The position numbers and the translations under genes are program-made. A stretch of 63,516 bases of DNA from Actinomycetota bacterium (GTDB taxonomy: Bacteria > Actinomycetota > Acidimicrobiia > Acidimicrobiales > JAMDDE01), in the NCBI GenBank assembly GCA_023489235.1, contig JAMDDE010000003.1, positions 22,555 to 86,070 on the forward strand, written 5' to 3'. The notes below the pieces were generated by a model that was not told the origin of the DNA, searched no databases, and worked only from the letters and a program-made list of their open reading frames with translations. This document shows positions 26,997 through 35,042 of the stretch, piece by piece (position 1 is the stretch's first letter; every line of letters begins with the position of its first letter).

Positions 26997-28445
26997 GTGG
27001 TGGTCAACAGAGCTTTTCTGGATGCTCTGGTTGCAGCACTTCTTGAATACGGGTATCGGGTGCTGGGGCCAGTGTTCCAGAATGGCTCTATCGTGATCGA
27101 TGACCTCACTTCAACTGCAGATATGCCGGTGGGATGGACCGACGAGCAGTCCCCTGGCAACTATCGACTGTGCCACTCAGCTGATGGCCAATTGTTTGGT
27201 TGGACAGTGAGCCCTGCTTCTCCCAAGGCGCTGCTGTTTCCTCCTCGTGTCACTGTTTGGCAGAGAGGAGCTGGGAGAGATGATTTTTCTGTTCCTTTTG
27301 CCCAACCGGTAGCTATAACAGGTGCAACCAAATCAGCCATATCAACTGTATCCAAACCACAGAGCACTGGATCGACTGGGAAGGTGCTGTCGGATACTGA
27401 GTTGACCTTCTCAGCTTCAGGGACCACTCATTTCAACCCTCGGTCAAACAGAGACGACCGACACCTTCTGGCTCTAGTTGGGATACGCCCTTGTGAAGCA
27501 GCTGCCCTTGAAATCAATGATGCGGTTTTTATGAAGGGGAGTTTCCCAGACCCCTTCTACTGTGAGCGGAGAAGCGACATGTTCTTACTTGTAGCCGAAT
27601 GTGCCTCTTCAAACGCCAGTTGTTTCTGTGACTCGATGGGCGCGGGTCCAGGCATAGATAGCGGTTTCGATCTTGCTGTTACTGAGATGCTCGACGAGGA
27701 TGGAGAGTACTCATACTTTCTCAGGATCGGCTCGCAACGAGGGGAAGAGCTTTTCACTGTAGCTGTCGAGCAGGCTTCCAGTATTGGAGTCGGCACTGAT
27801 CCCAGTATTGAACCCAGCACTGGGATGGATAGAGGCGAAGGGGACGGAAAGGATATCCCAACTTTTGTCGAGTTATCGGACTTGTCCAACTCTGTATCCC
27901 AGAGTACCTCCATGCAACGAGCCTCTTGTTCCTTGAACTATTCGCTCGAAGAAGTGCTGGCTAAAAGGGATGCACAACTACAGCATGCCAAGGAGCTTCA
28001 AGTGGGAATGCATCCGAGGGTAGCGGAGTTGCTTCGGAGGAACTTGGATCACCCTATCTTCACGGATATCGCTGGTCGTTGCCTTGCCTGTGGCAATTGC
28101 ACCTCGGTCTGTCCAACCTGTTTCTGCTCTGATGTAGTGGACAAGAATGATATGCACGGCGCCATATCCAGAGAGCGTAGTTGGTCCTCCTGTTTCAACG
28201 CGGCCCACTCAGAGCTGCACGGTCAGCCAGTTAGGCACTCTGTAGCTTCACGGTACAGGCAATGGCTTACTCACAAGTTTTCAAATTGGTATGATCAATT
28301 TGGCACTTCAGGTTGTGTTGGATGTGGCCGATGCATTACGTGGTGCCCGGTCGGCATAGATGTTCGCCAAGAGGTTGCCGGGATTGCTTCTGACGCTGAC
28401 ATGAAAGGCGATATGCAAAGCACAGGAAGTCATGGTCCATCATGA
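26997..28445 (+). CDS. hydB: Group 3b [NiFe] hydrogenase beta subunit (4Fe-4S dicluster)
   Basis: Electron-transfer subunit of a cytoplasmic bidirectional NADP-linked hydrogenase. Conserved parts are the N-terminal YGYRVLGP region, VGIRPCEAAALEI, the FCDSMGAGPG motif, and two ferredoxin clusters: CLACGNCTSVCPTCFC near residue 360 and CVGCGRCITWCPVGID near 440. At about 480 residues it is longer than the roughly 340-380 usual for the subunit. The excess is two Ser/Thr-rich low-complexity insertions near residues 95-150 and 250-300. The GTG at 26997 follows an AAGGAAG site; an ATG at 26970 would overlap the ligase gene. Confidence 0.9.
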   Translation: MVVNRAFLDALVAALLEYGYRVLGPVFQNGSIVIDDLTSTADMPVGWTDEQSPGNYRLCHSADGQLFGWTVSPASPKALLFPPRVTVWQRGAGRDDFSVPFAQPVAITGATKSAISTVSKPQSTGSTGKVLSDTELTFSASGTTHFNPRSNRDDRHLLALVGIRPCEAAALEINDAVFMKGSFPDPFYCERRSDMFLLVAECASSNASCFCDSMGAGPGIDSGFDLAVTEMLDEDGEYSYFLRIGSQRGEELFTVAVEQASSIGVGTDPSIEPSTGMDRGEGDGKDIPTFVELSDLSNSVSQSTSMQRASCSLNYSLEEVLAKRDAQLQHAKELQVGMHPRVAELLRRNLDHPIFTDIAGRCLACGNCTSVCPTCFCSDVVDKNDMHGAISRERSWSSCFNAAHSELHGQPVRHSVASRYRQWLTHKFSNWYDQFGTSGCVGCGRCITWCPVGIDVRQEVAGIASDADMKGDMQSTGSHGPS

Positions 28446-28915
28446 GAGATCTTCCTATGGATGTACTTATCTCCCGTCATCCGTTGCTGGCCGGTCTTCC
28501 CAATGACATTCTCCTACTCCTTGCAGGCTGTGCGCGCAATGTCCCCTTTCACGCAGGCACCCTTCTCTTATCAGAAGGCGATACCGCTGATACCTTTTAC
28601 CTGATTCGTCGGGGGAGAGTGGGTATAGAAGTACACGATCCTCGGCGTGGAAGGGTGGTAGTGGAGACCGTAGGCCCAGGAAGCGTTGTAGGGTGGTCTT
28701 GGCTGTTCCCTCCCTATAGATGGCATTTCGATGCCCGCGCCATTGACGAGGTGGGTACGATAGCCCTGGATGGAGCTTGTCTGCGTACAAAGGCCGAAGC
28801 CGACCCTGTTGTAGGCTATGAGCTGATGAAACGCCTCTCGAACGTGCTGTTGGAACGTCTCCAGGCCACCAGAGTGAGATTACTTGATCTGTATGGTGAC
28901 GGAAAAGTCAGTTGA
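28442..28915 (+). CDS. Cyclic-nucleotide-binding-domain protein of the hydrogenase operon
   Basis: A 157-residue protein consisting essentially of one Crp-type cyclic-nucleotide-binding beta-roll (GTLLLSEGDTADTFYLIRRGRVGIEV, then VGPGSVVGWSWLFPPYRW) and a C-terminal helix. There is no DNA-binding domain, so it is not a transcription factor on its face. The usual phosphate-binding Arg-Ser/Thr-Ala triad is altered (WHFDARA). Such a gene between beta and gamma subunits is a recurrent feature of group 3b operons (recollection of family context). It may modulate the enzyme in response to a nucleotide. It overlaps both neighbours. Confidence 0.82.
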   Translation: MRDLPMDVLISRHPLLAGLPNDILLLLAGCARNVPFHAGTLLLSEGDTADTFYLIRRGRVGIEVHDPRRGRVVVETVGPGSVVGWSWLFPPYRWHFDARAIDEVGTIALDGACLRTKAEADPVVGYELMKRLSNVLLERLQATRVRLLDLYGDGKVS

Positions 28916-29792
28916 GCCTTTTAGAGGGCCAATTCCGGAGTCTGGAAGTCGCCACCCTCTGTTGCCTACTCCTTATAGGGTGGTAAAGCGGGTAGTAGAA
29001 ACCGACACTGTAGTCACCTTATTCTTGGAGGCATTGGAGGGGGGTAATTTAACCTTTCGTCCTGGTCAGTTCAATATGCTCACTGCTTTTGGGGTTGGGG
29101 AGATCGCTGTATCGATCAGCGGTGACCCCCTTGATGGAGGTCCTATCCGGCATACCATCGCTAGCGTGGGGGCGGTGAGCCACGCTCTATGCTCACTTAG
29201 GGTTGGGAGCCTAGTAGGTGTGCGTGGTCCATTCGGTAACGGCTGGGACCTTACTGGTGTCACTGGTATGGCTGGCTCGGCCACCCAGGACGTGGTTGTA
29301 GTGGCTGGTGGTGTCGGCTTAGCTCCTTTGAGACCTGCCGTATTGGAACTGTTGAAGATGAAGGAGGAAGGCAGGGGGCGTGTTGTTGTCTTGATAGGCT
29401 CCCGTTCACCCGATCAAGTACTGTTCAAGGAGGAATTGGACGTCTGGCGCACCAGAGGTGCACATGTGGAGGTGACAGTTGATCGTGCAGATGCCTCCTG
29501 GAGGGGGAGCGTAGGAGTGGTTACCTCTTTGATCAGCAGTGCACCATTTGACCCCCATGATGCATTTTCCCTCGTATGTGGGCCAGAGGTGATGATGCGG
29601 TTCACTGCTAGGGCATTATTGGACAAAGGGATGCACGAGGATAAGATCCAACTCTCCTTGGAAAGGAACATGCAATGCGGCATTGGATGGTGTGGCCACT
29701 GTCAGCTCGGCCCTTATCTGCTCTGTCGGGACGGCCCCGTTTTCCCCTATGGCGGAAGGTTGGCCGAATTGCTTGCCAAGCGTGAGCTTTGA
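28893..29792 (+). CDS. hydG: Group 3b [NiFe] hydrogenase gamma subunit (FAD/NAD(P)-binding)
   Basis: Diaphorase subunit that exchanges electrons between NAD(P)H and the iron-sulfur chain. It has the FAD-binding FRPGQFNMLTAFGVGE near residue 50, the nucleotide-binding VVVAGGVGLAPLRP near 133, and the C-terminal [2Fe-2S] motif CGIGWCGHCQLG with a following Cys near 265-285. Overall it resembles the dihydroorotate dehydrogenase electron-transfer subunit family. A TTG at 28884 is an alternative start. It overlaps the cNMP-protein gene and precedes the small subunit by 12 bases. Confidence 0.92.
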   Translation: MVTEKSVEPFRGPIPESGSRHPLLPTPYRVVKRVVETDTVVTLFLEALEGGNLTFRPGQFNMLTAFGVGEIAVSISGDPLDGGPIRHTIASVGAVSHALCSLRVGSLVGVRGPFGNGWDLTGVTGMAGSATQDVVVVAGGVGLAPLRPAVLELLKMKEEGRGRVVVLIGSRSPDQVLFKEELDVWRTRGAHVEVTVDRADASWRGSVGVVTSLISSAPFDPHDAFSLVCGPEVMMRFTARALLDKGMHEDKIQLSLERNMQCGIGWCGHCQLGPYLLCRDGPVFPYGGRLAELLAKREL

Positions 29793-29804
29793 GGAGGTGA
29801 CCCA

Positions 29805-30653
29805 GTGGACATGGATAGGACTTCAACGGAAGGTGCTCGCCCACGTGTGGCAATATGGAAGCTGGCCTCCTGCGATGGATGCCAGCTCTCCCTATTGGAT
29901 CTGGAAGATGAACTACTCACTCTTGCTGATGTAGTTGACCTAGCTCATTTCACTGAGATGTCCAGGACTGATCTTGGGGGTCCATATGATCTGTCTTTCA
30001 TAGAGGGATCGGTGACCACCCCTCGAGACGAGGTACTGGTAGGAGAGGTACGCCAGATCTCTAGACGGCTAATTGCCATAGGTGCCTGTGCCGTTGCAGG
30101 AGGGATTCAATCCTTGCGCAACTATGCACCACCGGGCGAGTACTCGAGTGCTGTGTACGCACACCCCGAGTACCTGAGTTACTTGGATACTTCTATGCCG
30201 GTTTCGGCCTATGTAAAAGTTGATCTAGAGCTGCATGGCTGCCCGGTGGACCGCTATCAGCTCATGGAGGTCATCTCTGCCGAGTTGGTAAGCAGAAAGC
30301 CCGTGCTCCCTGCTTTCAGCGTGTGCCAGGAGTGCAAGGCAAGAGGTACGGTTTGCCTGCTCGTGTCCAAGAAGGAGCAGTGCCTTGGTCCTGTGACACG
30401 AGCGGGATGCGGCGCTATCTGTCCTGCTAGTGGTCGAGGATGTTACGGATGTTTTGGTCCTCAGGAGGCAGCCAATCCATCATCTTTGTCCATGCGATTT
30501 ATTGCTGACGGTGCAAGCTCTCTTCGTTTGTGGCACCTCTTCCATACCTTCAATTCTGCAGCTCCACCATTTTCCAAGGAGGGATTGAGATATCGCGATT
30601 CGGCCAGTTCGCATGAGGTCGAAGGTGTAGGAGGAGCCAGTTGTGACTCATAA
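29805..30653 (+). CDS. hydD: Group 3b [NiFe] hydrogenase small subunit (delta)
   Basis: Iron-sulfur small subunit that accepts electrons from the NiFe site. The proximal-cluster motif KLASCDGCQLSLLDLEDE is near residue 20, a further Cys is in LHGCPVDRYQLMEV near 145, and a Cys-rich C-terminal segment (VCQECKARGTVC, then RAGCGAICPASGRGCYGC) provides additional cluster ligands. There is no twin-arginine signal, so the enzyme is cytoplasmic. A strong GAGGAGGTGA site lies just upstream of the GTG start. It overlaps hydA by 11 bases. Confidence 0.94.
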   Translation: MDMDRTSTEGARPRVAIWKLASCDGCQLSLLDLEDELLTLADVVDLAHFTEMSRTDLGGPYDLSFIEGSVTTPRDEVLVGEVRQISRRLIAIGACAVAGGIQSLRNYAPPGEYSSAVYAHPEYLSYLDTSMPVSAYVKVDLELHGCPVDRYQLMEVISAELVSRKPVLPAFSVCQECKARGTVCLLVSKKEQCLGPVTRAGCGAICPASGRGCYGCFGPQEAANPSSLSMRFIADGASSLRLWHLFHTFNSAAPPFSKEGLRYRDSASSHEVEGVGGASCDS

Positions 30654-31977
30654 CCACCATGAAGAACGAGTATTCTCCATCGATGGGCTGGCCAGGGTGG
30701 AAGGAGAGGGATCGCTGCATTTGCGCTTGAGGAATGACCATGTTGAACAGGTGTCCCTGGAGATCTTCGAGCCACCTCGTTTTTTCGAGGCATTCTTGCG
30801 AGGTAGGGACTTCACTGAGGTTCCTGACATAACCGCTCGTATATGCGGGATATGTCCAGTTGCCTATCAGTTGAGTTCTACTGCGGCAATGGAGAGCGCT
30901 TGTGGAGTGGAGGTTTCCCAGCAAGTGGCAGCGGCCAGAAGGTTGTTGTACTGCGGAGAGTGGCTACAGAGCCATGCTCTGCATGTCTATCTCCTGCATG
31001 CCCCTGATTTCTTCGGGGTTGATGATGCTGTCCAGCTGGCTCGTCTGGATAGAGAGGCAGTGGAAAGAGGGCTGCGCATCAAGCGAACGGGTAATTTGAT
31101 CATGGAAACCATAGGTGGTAGGGCGGTGCACCCGGTGAATGTAGCGGTTGGTGGTTTTCATAGATCTCCTACCAGGTCAGAGGTCATATCACTAGCTGAG
31201 CCGCTCCGCAGGGCTTTGGATGATGCATTGGATACGGTCGACTGGGTGAGTAGCTTCGACTTCCCAGAACTGGAAAGGGAGTATCTCTTTGTTGCCTTGC
31301 GAGGAAACGGCAGCTACCCGATGGAATCAGGGAATGTAGCTTTGGGGGAAGGTCTTCAAGTAACCGCCAGGGATTTCGAGGCGCTAGTCATCGAAGAACA
31401 GGTGGAGTACTCTACGGCTTTGCATGCTCGCTTGAAGGGTGCTGCTGGCGATGGCTCTTATCTAACTGGACCGTTAGCCCGTTTTGCACTCAATGCAGAC
31501 CTGCTCACCCCGCTTGCTCGTCAGGCAGCCCATTCAGCAGGGATGGGAGCTACGACCGCCGAAGCTCTCTCTAGGTGTAATAACCCGTTCCGTTCGATTA
31601 TCGTGCGAGCCATTGAAATGGTTTTCGCTTGCGAGGAAGGGTTACGGTTAGTGGAGTCGTATGAGCCGCCTGATCCCCCAGCTGTTACCGTGGAGCCTAG
31701 GGCGGGTACGGGCGTAGGGATTACCGAGGCTCCTAGAGGACTTCTGCTCCATCGTTACGATATAGACGAGAGAGGTATCATACAGATGGCGCGTATAGTG
31801 CCTCCTACCTCGCAGAACCAATCGACCATTGAATCAGATCTAGTCGCAGTGGCACAAGAAGGAATTCAGCTCTCCGATGAGGAGTTGGGGTGGCGACTGG
31901 AACAAGCGGTGCGCAATCATGATCCTTGCATATCTTGTTCGGCTCACTTCCTGAATGTCACCTTGGAGCGAGGATGA
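30643..31977 (+). CDS. hydA: Group 3b [NiFe] hydrogenase large (catalytic) subunit (alpha)
   Basis: Holds the NiFe(CN)2CO active site. The L1 motif RICGICPVAYQLSS is near residue 66 and the L2 motif DPCISCSAH near the C-terminus; RICGICPVAYQ is characteristic of group 3b. The nine residues after the final His (FLNVTLERG) form the short C-terminal extension removed by the maturation protease encoded next. Length of 444 residues is normal. The GTG start has GGAGGAG upstream. Known group 3b enzymes are reversible, couple to NADP(H), and some also reduce sulfur. Confidence 0.96.
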   Translation: MTHNHHEERVFSIDGLARVEGEGSLHLRLRNDHVEQVSLEIFEPPRFFEAFLRGRDFTEVPDITARICGICPVAYQLSSTAAMESACGVEVSQQVAAARRLLYCGEWLQSHALHVYLLHAPDFFGVDDAVQLARLDREAVERGLRIKRTGNLIMETIGGRAVHPVNVAVGGFHRSPTRSEVISLAEPLRRALDDALDTVDWVSSFDFPELEREYLFVALRGNGSYPMESGNVALGEGLQVTARDFEALVIEEQVEYSTALHARLKGAAGDGSYLTGPLARFALNADLLTPLARQAAHSAGMGATTAEALSRCNNPFRSIIVRAIEMVFACEEGLRLVESYEPPDPPAVTVEPRAGTGVGITEAPRGLLLHRYDIDERGIIQMARIVPPTSQNQSTIESDLVAVAQEGIQLSDEELGWRLEQAVRNHDPCISCSAHFLNVTLERG

Positions 31978-32477
31978 GTTCGATGATGGGGGGTTGTGAG
32001 GTTTATGGGTCGGTAGCCTTGGCTGGTGTTGGCAACCCCTACCGCCACGATGACGGTATAGGTTGTACCGTGACTGCTCTAGCCGCCGATGCATGTGCTG
32101 AACTCTACTATCTGGGATCATTTCTGCAGCCTATCGATTTGCTAGGCAGATGGAATACCACTCAGGAGGTGGTATTGGTTGATGCAATGTGTTCAGGGGC
32201 TACGCCGGGGTCGATCATCGAAGTCGAGATCGACACAGCTGAATTCATTTCTTCTATCGTTCATCGGAGCATCTCCCGGCCACCTCTGTCGAGCAGTCAT
32301 GGCCTAGGGATTCTAGAGGCTCTATCCATTGCTAGGGAGCTAGATGTACTACCAGCTCGTTTGCTGCTCATAGGTATAGAGGGCGCTGATTTCTCGGAAG
32401 GGGTTGGATTGAGCGAGGAAGTGAAAAAAAGCATACCCCAGGCCGTTGATCTAATCGTTTCTTTGGTCAGGAGATGA
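31974..32477 (+). CDS. Hydrogenase maturation endopeptidase
   Basis: Nickel-dependent protease that trims the C-terminus of the large subunit after metal insertion. Family residues are visible: GVGNPYRHDDGIG with the first acidic ligand, VVLVDAMCSG with the second Asp, and SSSHGLGI with the His. The ATG at 31974 overlaps the hydA stop codon (ATGA), giving translational coupling, and is preferred over a start at 31926. It belongs to the HyaD/HycI/HoxW family. Confidence 0.92.
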   Translation: MSSMMGGCEVYGSVALAGVGNPYRHDDGIGCTVTALAADACAELYYLGSFLQPIDLLGRWNTTQEVVLVDAMCSGATPGSIIEVEIDTAEFISSIVHRSISRPPLSSSHGLGILEALSIARELDVLPARLLLIGIEGADFSEGVGLSEEVKKSIPQAVDLIVSLVRR

Positions 32478-32483
32478 AATTGG

Positions 32484-32732
32484 ATGTGCATCAGTCGTTT
32501 CTACCAAGTCATATCCGTCAAGGGGAGCGAGCAATTGGTTGTCAATGACCTGTCGGGACGAGAGTCTTTGCTGTCCATGTTGGCTTGGACTGGTGAGCTG
32601 CCCAGTCAAGGCGATTGGATTGTTGCTCACAGTGGGTATGCATTGAACAAGGTTGATCGAACGGAGGCGGAGGTGGCAGTCAAGGAGTGGAGGCAAGCTG
32701 TAGCTATGCTCGGGGAGCAGACGGAACGATGA
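32484..32732 (+). CDS. hypC: HypC/HybG/HupF-family hydrogenase assembly chaperone
   Basis: An 82-residue protein starting MCISRFYQVISV. The second-position cysteine, essential for carrying the Fe(CN)2CO group, is kept, but the Pro of the usual N-terminal motif is replaced by Phe. The C-terminal GDWIVAHSGYALNKVDRTEAE matches the HypC GD-V-VH-G-A---ID--EA pattern. It lies six bases after the protease gene and overlaps the next gene by four bases. No hypA, B, D, E or F gene is in the window. Confidence 0.82.
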   Translation: MCISRFYQVISVKGSEQLVVNDLSGRESLLSMLAWTGELPSQGDWIVAHSGYALNKVDRTEAEVAVKEWRQAVAMLGEQTER

Positions 32733-33733
32733 AAGTTTGGGAGAGACGTGCGGATGACTCCAGCTGGGGCGAAAAGCAACTTGGCACTCGTCGTGAAGAA
32801 CGATCTGGATTGCTACTTGCTTCTACAACTGCCCTGATAAGTGGCGTAGCGATTTTCGTGGACAGCTACGGGACCAAAGATTTTTCTTACCCGACTGTTT
32901 ACACTACGGCTAAGAATCTGGTAGCAGCTTTGTTGCTCTGTCTCTTCGTAGCGATCATGACATGGAGAAGACGTCAAGGCAGCAGCTTTGCTCCGGTAGC
33001 AACTCGTGGTGACGACAGGACGAAGGCTGTCTCGAGCCGTATACAACTTTTGTTCGGTTGCGCCTATGTGGGGATTGTAGGGGGAGGACTCGCCTTTGTC
33101 GCTTTCTTCGATGGTCTGTCGCGTACGCCACCTCTTCTAGCTGGATTCGAGCACGATACCTTGGTGGTCTGGGTGGCAATCATGGCCTTTGCATTTCTGG
33201 GCGAGCGACTGTCTCGTTGGAACATGGTTGCTATAGCTGTGTTGGTCGCTGGATCAGTGCTCGCAGGAGGAGGTGTTGGGCACTTGACTCTAGGGAGGGG
33301 GAGCCTGCTCATATTAGCAGCTACGGTAGCTTGGTCCATTGAGGTGGTGGTATCCAAGCGACTATTGAGATGGATAACCCCGACCGCTTTGGGCGCTGTG
33401 CGCATGGGAGTTGGTACTGTAGTGCTCTTTGGATATCTGGCTTACAGAGGGTACTTTGACTCCTTGTTTAGCATCGACAGTACTCAGCTGCTGTGGGCTA
33501 CTCTCACGGGCATGCTCCTGGCTGGCTATGTTGCTACATGGCTGGCTGCCCTGAAGCGTTCTCGGGCAGTGGACGTCACCTCTGTGCTGGTGGCTTCTGT
33601 CGTCGTAACGGCAGCGCTCTCTGCCCTCGATGGACATGTCCTGCACGCTCCCAGAATAGGAGGGTTAGTACTGGTTGCTCTGGGAGTAGGGGCAACCCTA
33701 TGGCTTCGAACACGACATAGGAGCATTGCATGA
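32729..33733 (+). CDS. EamA/DMT-family transporter
   Basis: Membrane protein with about ten predicted helices in two repeated halves, typical of drug/metabolite (EamA) transporters. Examples are the segments LLLASTTALISGVAIFVDSYG and AFAFLGERLSRWNMVAIAVLVAG. Substrates in the family range from amino acids to metabolites and cannot be read here. The ATG at 32729 overlaps the hypC stop and its own stop overlaps the next start, so it is translationally locked into the hydrogenase operon. Whether it serves the hydrogenase (for example a cofactor or metal) is unknown. Confidence 0.85.
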   Translation: MKVWERRADDSSWGEKQLGTRREERSGLLLASTTALISGVAIFVDSYGTKDFSYPTVYTTAKNLVAALLLCLFVAIMTWRRRQGSSFAPVATRGDDRTKAVSSRIQLLFGCAYVGIVGGGLAFVAFFDGLSRTPPLLAGFEHDTLVVWVAIMAFAFLGERLSRWNMVAIAVLVAGSVLAGGGVGHLTLGRGSLLILAATVAWSIEVVVSKRLLRWITPTALGAVRMGVGTVVLFGYLAYRGYFDSLFSIDSTQLLWATLTGMLLAGYVATWLAALKRSRAVDVTSVLVASVVVTAALSALDGHVLHAPRIGGLVLVALGVGATLWLRTRHRSIA

Positions 33734-34566
33734 CCAGATCGCGGATGCAGACCCCATACTTATACCACGGGAGAGATCTCAGCGGTCCAGCTCGTTGGCC
33801 AGGTGGCCAACGAGTGCCCGGCCCTCTCCTGTTTGCTTGGTATGCTCACCCGCCCAACCAGCTAGGCTACTGTGGGCCAGCTGATCGTCATGCCTTTTCA
33901 GAGGCAACTTTTGATGGAGGGGATGTCAACGCTTTGGCACATATGGCGGTTGAATTCGATGGTGCCCTTCCATACCTTCGCCTAATTGCTGGGTGCAACG
34001 GTATAGATGACTTCTTGGCCTACAAAGTAGTGGAAGCCTATTGGGTTGGCAATGATCTGTTGAATCGGGTTAATCGTCAAGCGATGATAGCCATGGCTAG
34101 AGAGAGGCTTTCCGTGTTGGCAGGTTCGCGAGTACACATGCTGCTTGCTGCGGCAATGAGAGGCGTGGTTCACCACTCCTTTCATGTCTTGGCAGTTTAT
34201 CCATGGATCGGCCTACTGCGTTCTGGGATTAGAGAGCCATCCCTCAAAGTGATGGATAGTTGTCGAATTAGTTGGGGAAGAGTCGTTGCATTGCAAGGTG
34301 ACACTGCATTGGTCTCTCGTCGCCCTCTTTCCTTCGACGGTAACCACCTGTTGCTTGGCGAGGCGCAACTTTTCTCGGCTCGCTTCAGTACGACCAGAGC
34401 GTTGCTCTTCGATCGCCTCCTGGAAGGAGATACGGTATCGTTGCACTGGGGATGGGTATGTGATCGTCTGGAACCTCCTGCCCTCGCTTGGCTCAAGAGA
34501 TGTACGGAGATGAACCTCCGTGCAGTGAACGCTATACCAGCACCGGATCATCTGGTAGGTTCCTGA
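33730..34566 (+). CDS. Hydrogenase-associated conserved protein (DUF6390-like)
   Basis: A 278-residue soluble protein. The N-terminal part contains FAWYAHPPNQLGYCGPADRH, which I associate with the DUF6390 family found beside hydrogenase maturation genes in actinobacteria (from memory, not searched). The middle half is helical and the last half has several short strands. The conserved Cys in GYCGP might bind a ligand. It is the last gene of the operon and overlaps the transporter gene by four bases. A maturation or regulatory role is inferred only from context. Confidence 0.7.
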   Translation: MTRSRMQTPYLYHGRDLSGPARWPGGQRVPGPLLFAWYAHPPNQLGYCGPADRHAFSEATFDGGDVNALAHMAVEFDGALPYLRLIAGCNGIDDFLAYKVVEAYWVGNDLLNRVNRQAMIAMARERLSVLAGSRVHMLLAAAMRGVVHHSFHVLAVYPWIGLLRSGIREPSLKVMDSCRISWGRVVALQGDTALVSRRPLSFDGNHLLLGEAQLFSARFSTTRALLFDRLLEGDTVSLHWGWVCDRLEPPALAWLKRCTEMNLRAVNAIPAPDHLVGS

Positions 34567-34734
34567 CCATGCTGGTGGCTTCTATCATCGGCTTTCCTGA
34601 TCTCGCCCTTTGACCAGATCAACTAGCAGTATCATCTTCCCCTTTTCTCCAGGATGCGTTAGGTGTTGGTTCGGCAGTTGTAGACTGCAAGCTAAGGGGG
34701 CGTTACTAGAAGGCAGGGAGAGGAGCAGGTTCAA

Positions 34735-34971
34735 GTGGATGTGAGAATTGGCATTGTCCAGACTGCCAAGGAAATCGATGTGGAGGTTGGAGACAGTGTA
34801 GACCGAGAAGAGCTGGTTGCCTCTATCGAGAGCGCCCTGGCCAACCAAGAAGGAGTCATGTGGCTGACGGACAAACGCGGAAGACGGGTTGGAGTCCCGG
34901 TCAATAAACTTGCTTATGTAGAGATCGGGCCTCGCAGCGAGGAACGCCGCGTTGGCTTTGGAGCCCCTTGA
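34735..34971 (+). CDS. DUF3107 domain protein
   Basis: A 78-residue actinobacterial protein beginning with GTG: VRIGIVQTAKEIDVEV, then WLTDKRGRRVGVPVNKLAYVEIG and an ending RRVGFG. This matches the DUF3107 family, small ATP-binding-like proteins of unknown role. AGGAGC lies before the start. It is followed 71 bases later by the paired ArsA/Get3 ATPases and may be cotranscribed with them. Confidence 0.88.
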   Translation: MDVRIGIVQTAKEIDVEVGDSVDREELVASIESALANQEGVMWLTDKRGRRVGVPVNKLAYVEIGPRSEERRVGFGAP

Positions 34972-35042
34972 GCCTTTAAGTTGAGACAACGAGCAGGTTG
35001 CACTCTTTTTATTCTTGGGCTGGTCTTATCGAGGACGCGTAG

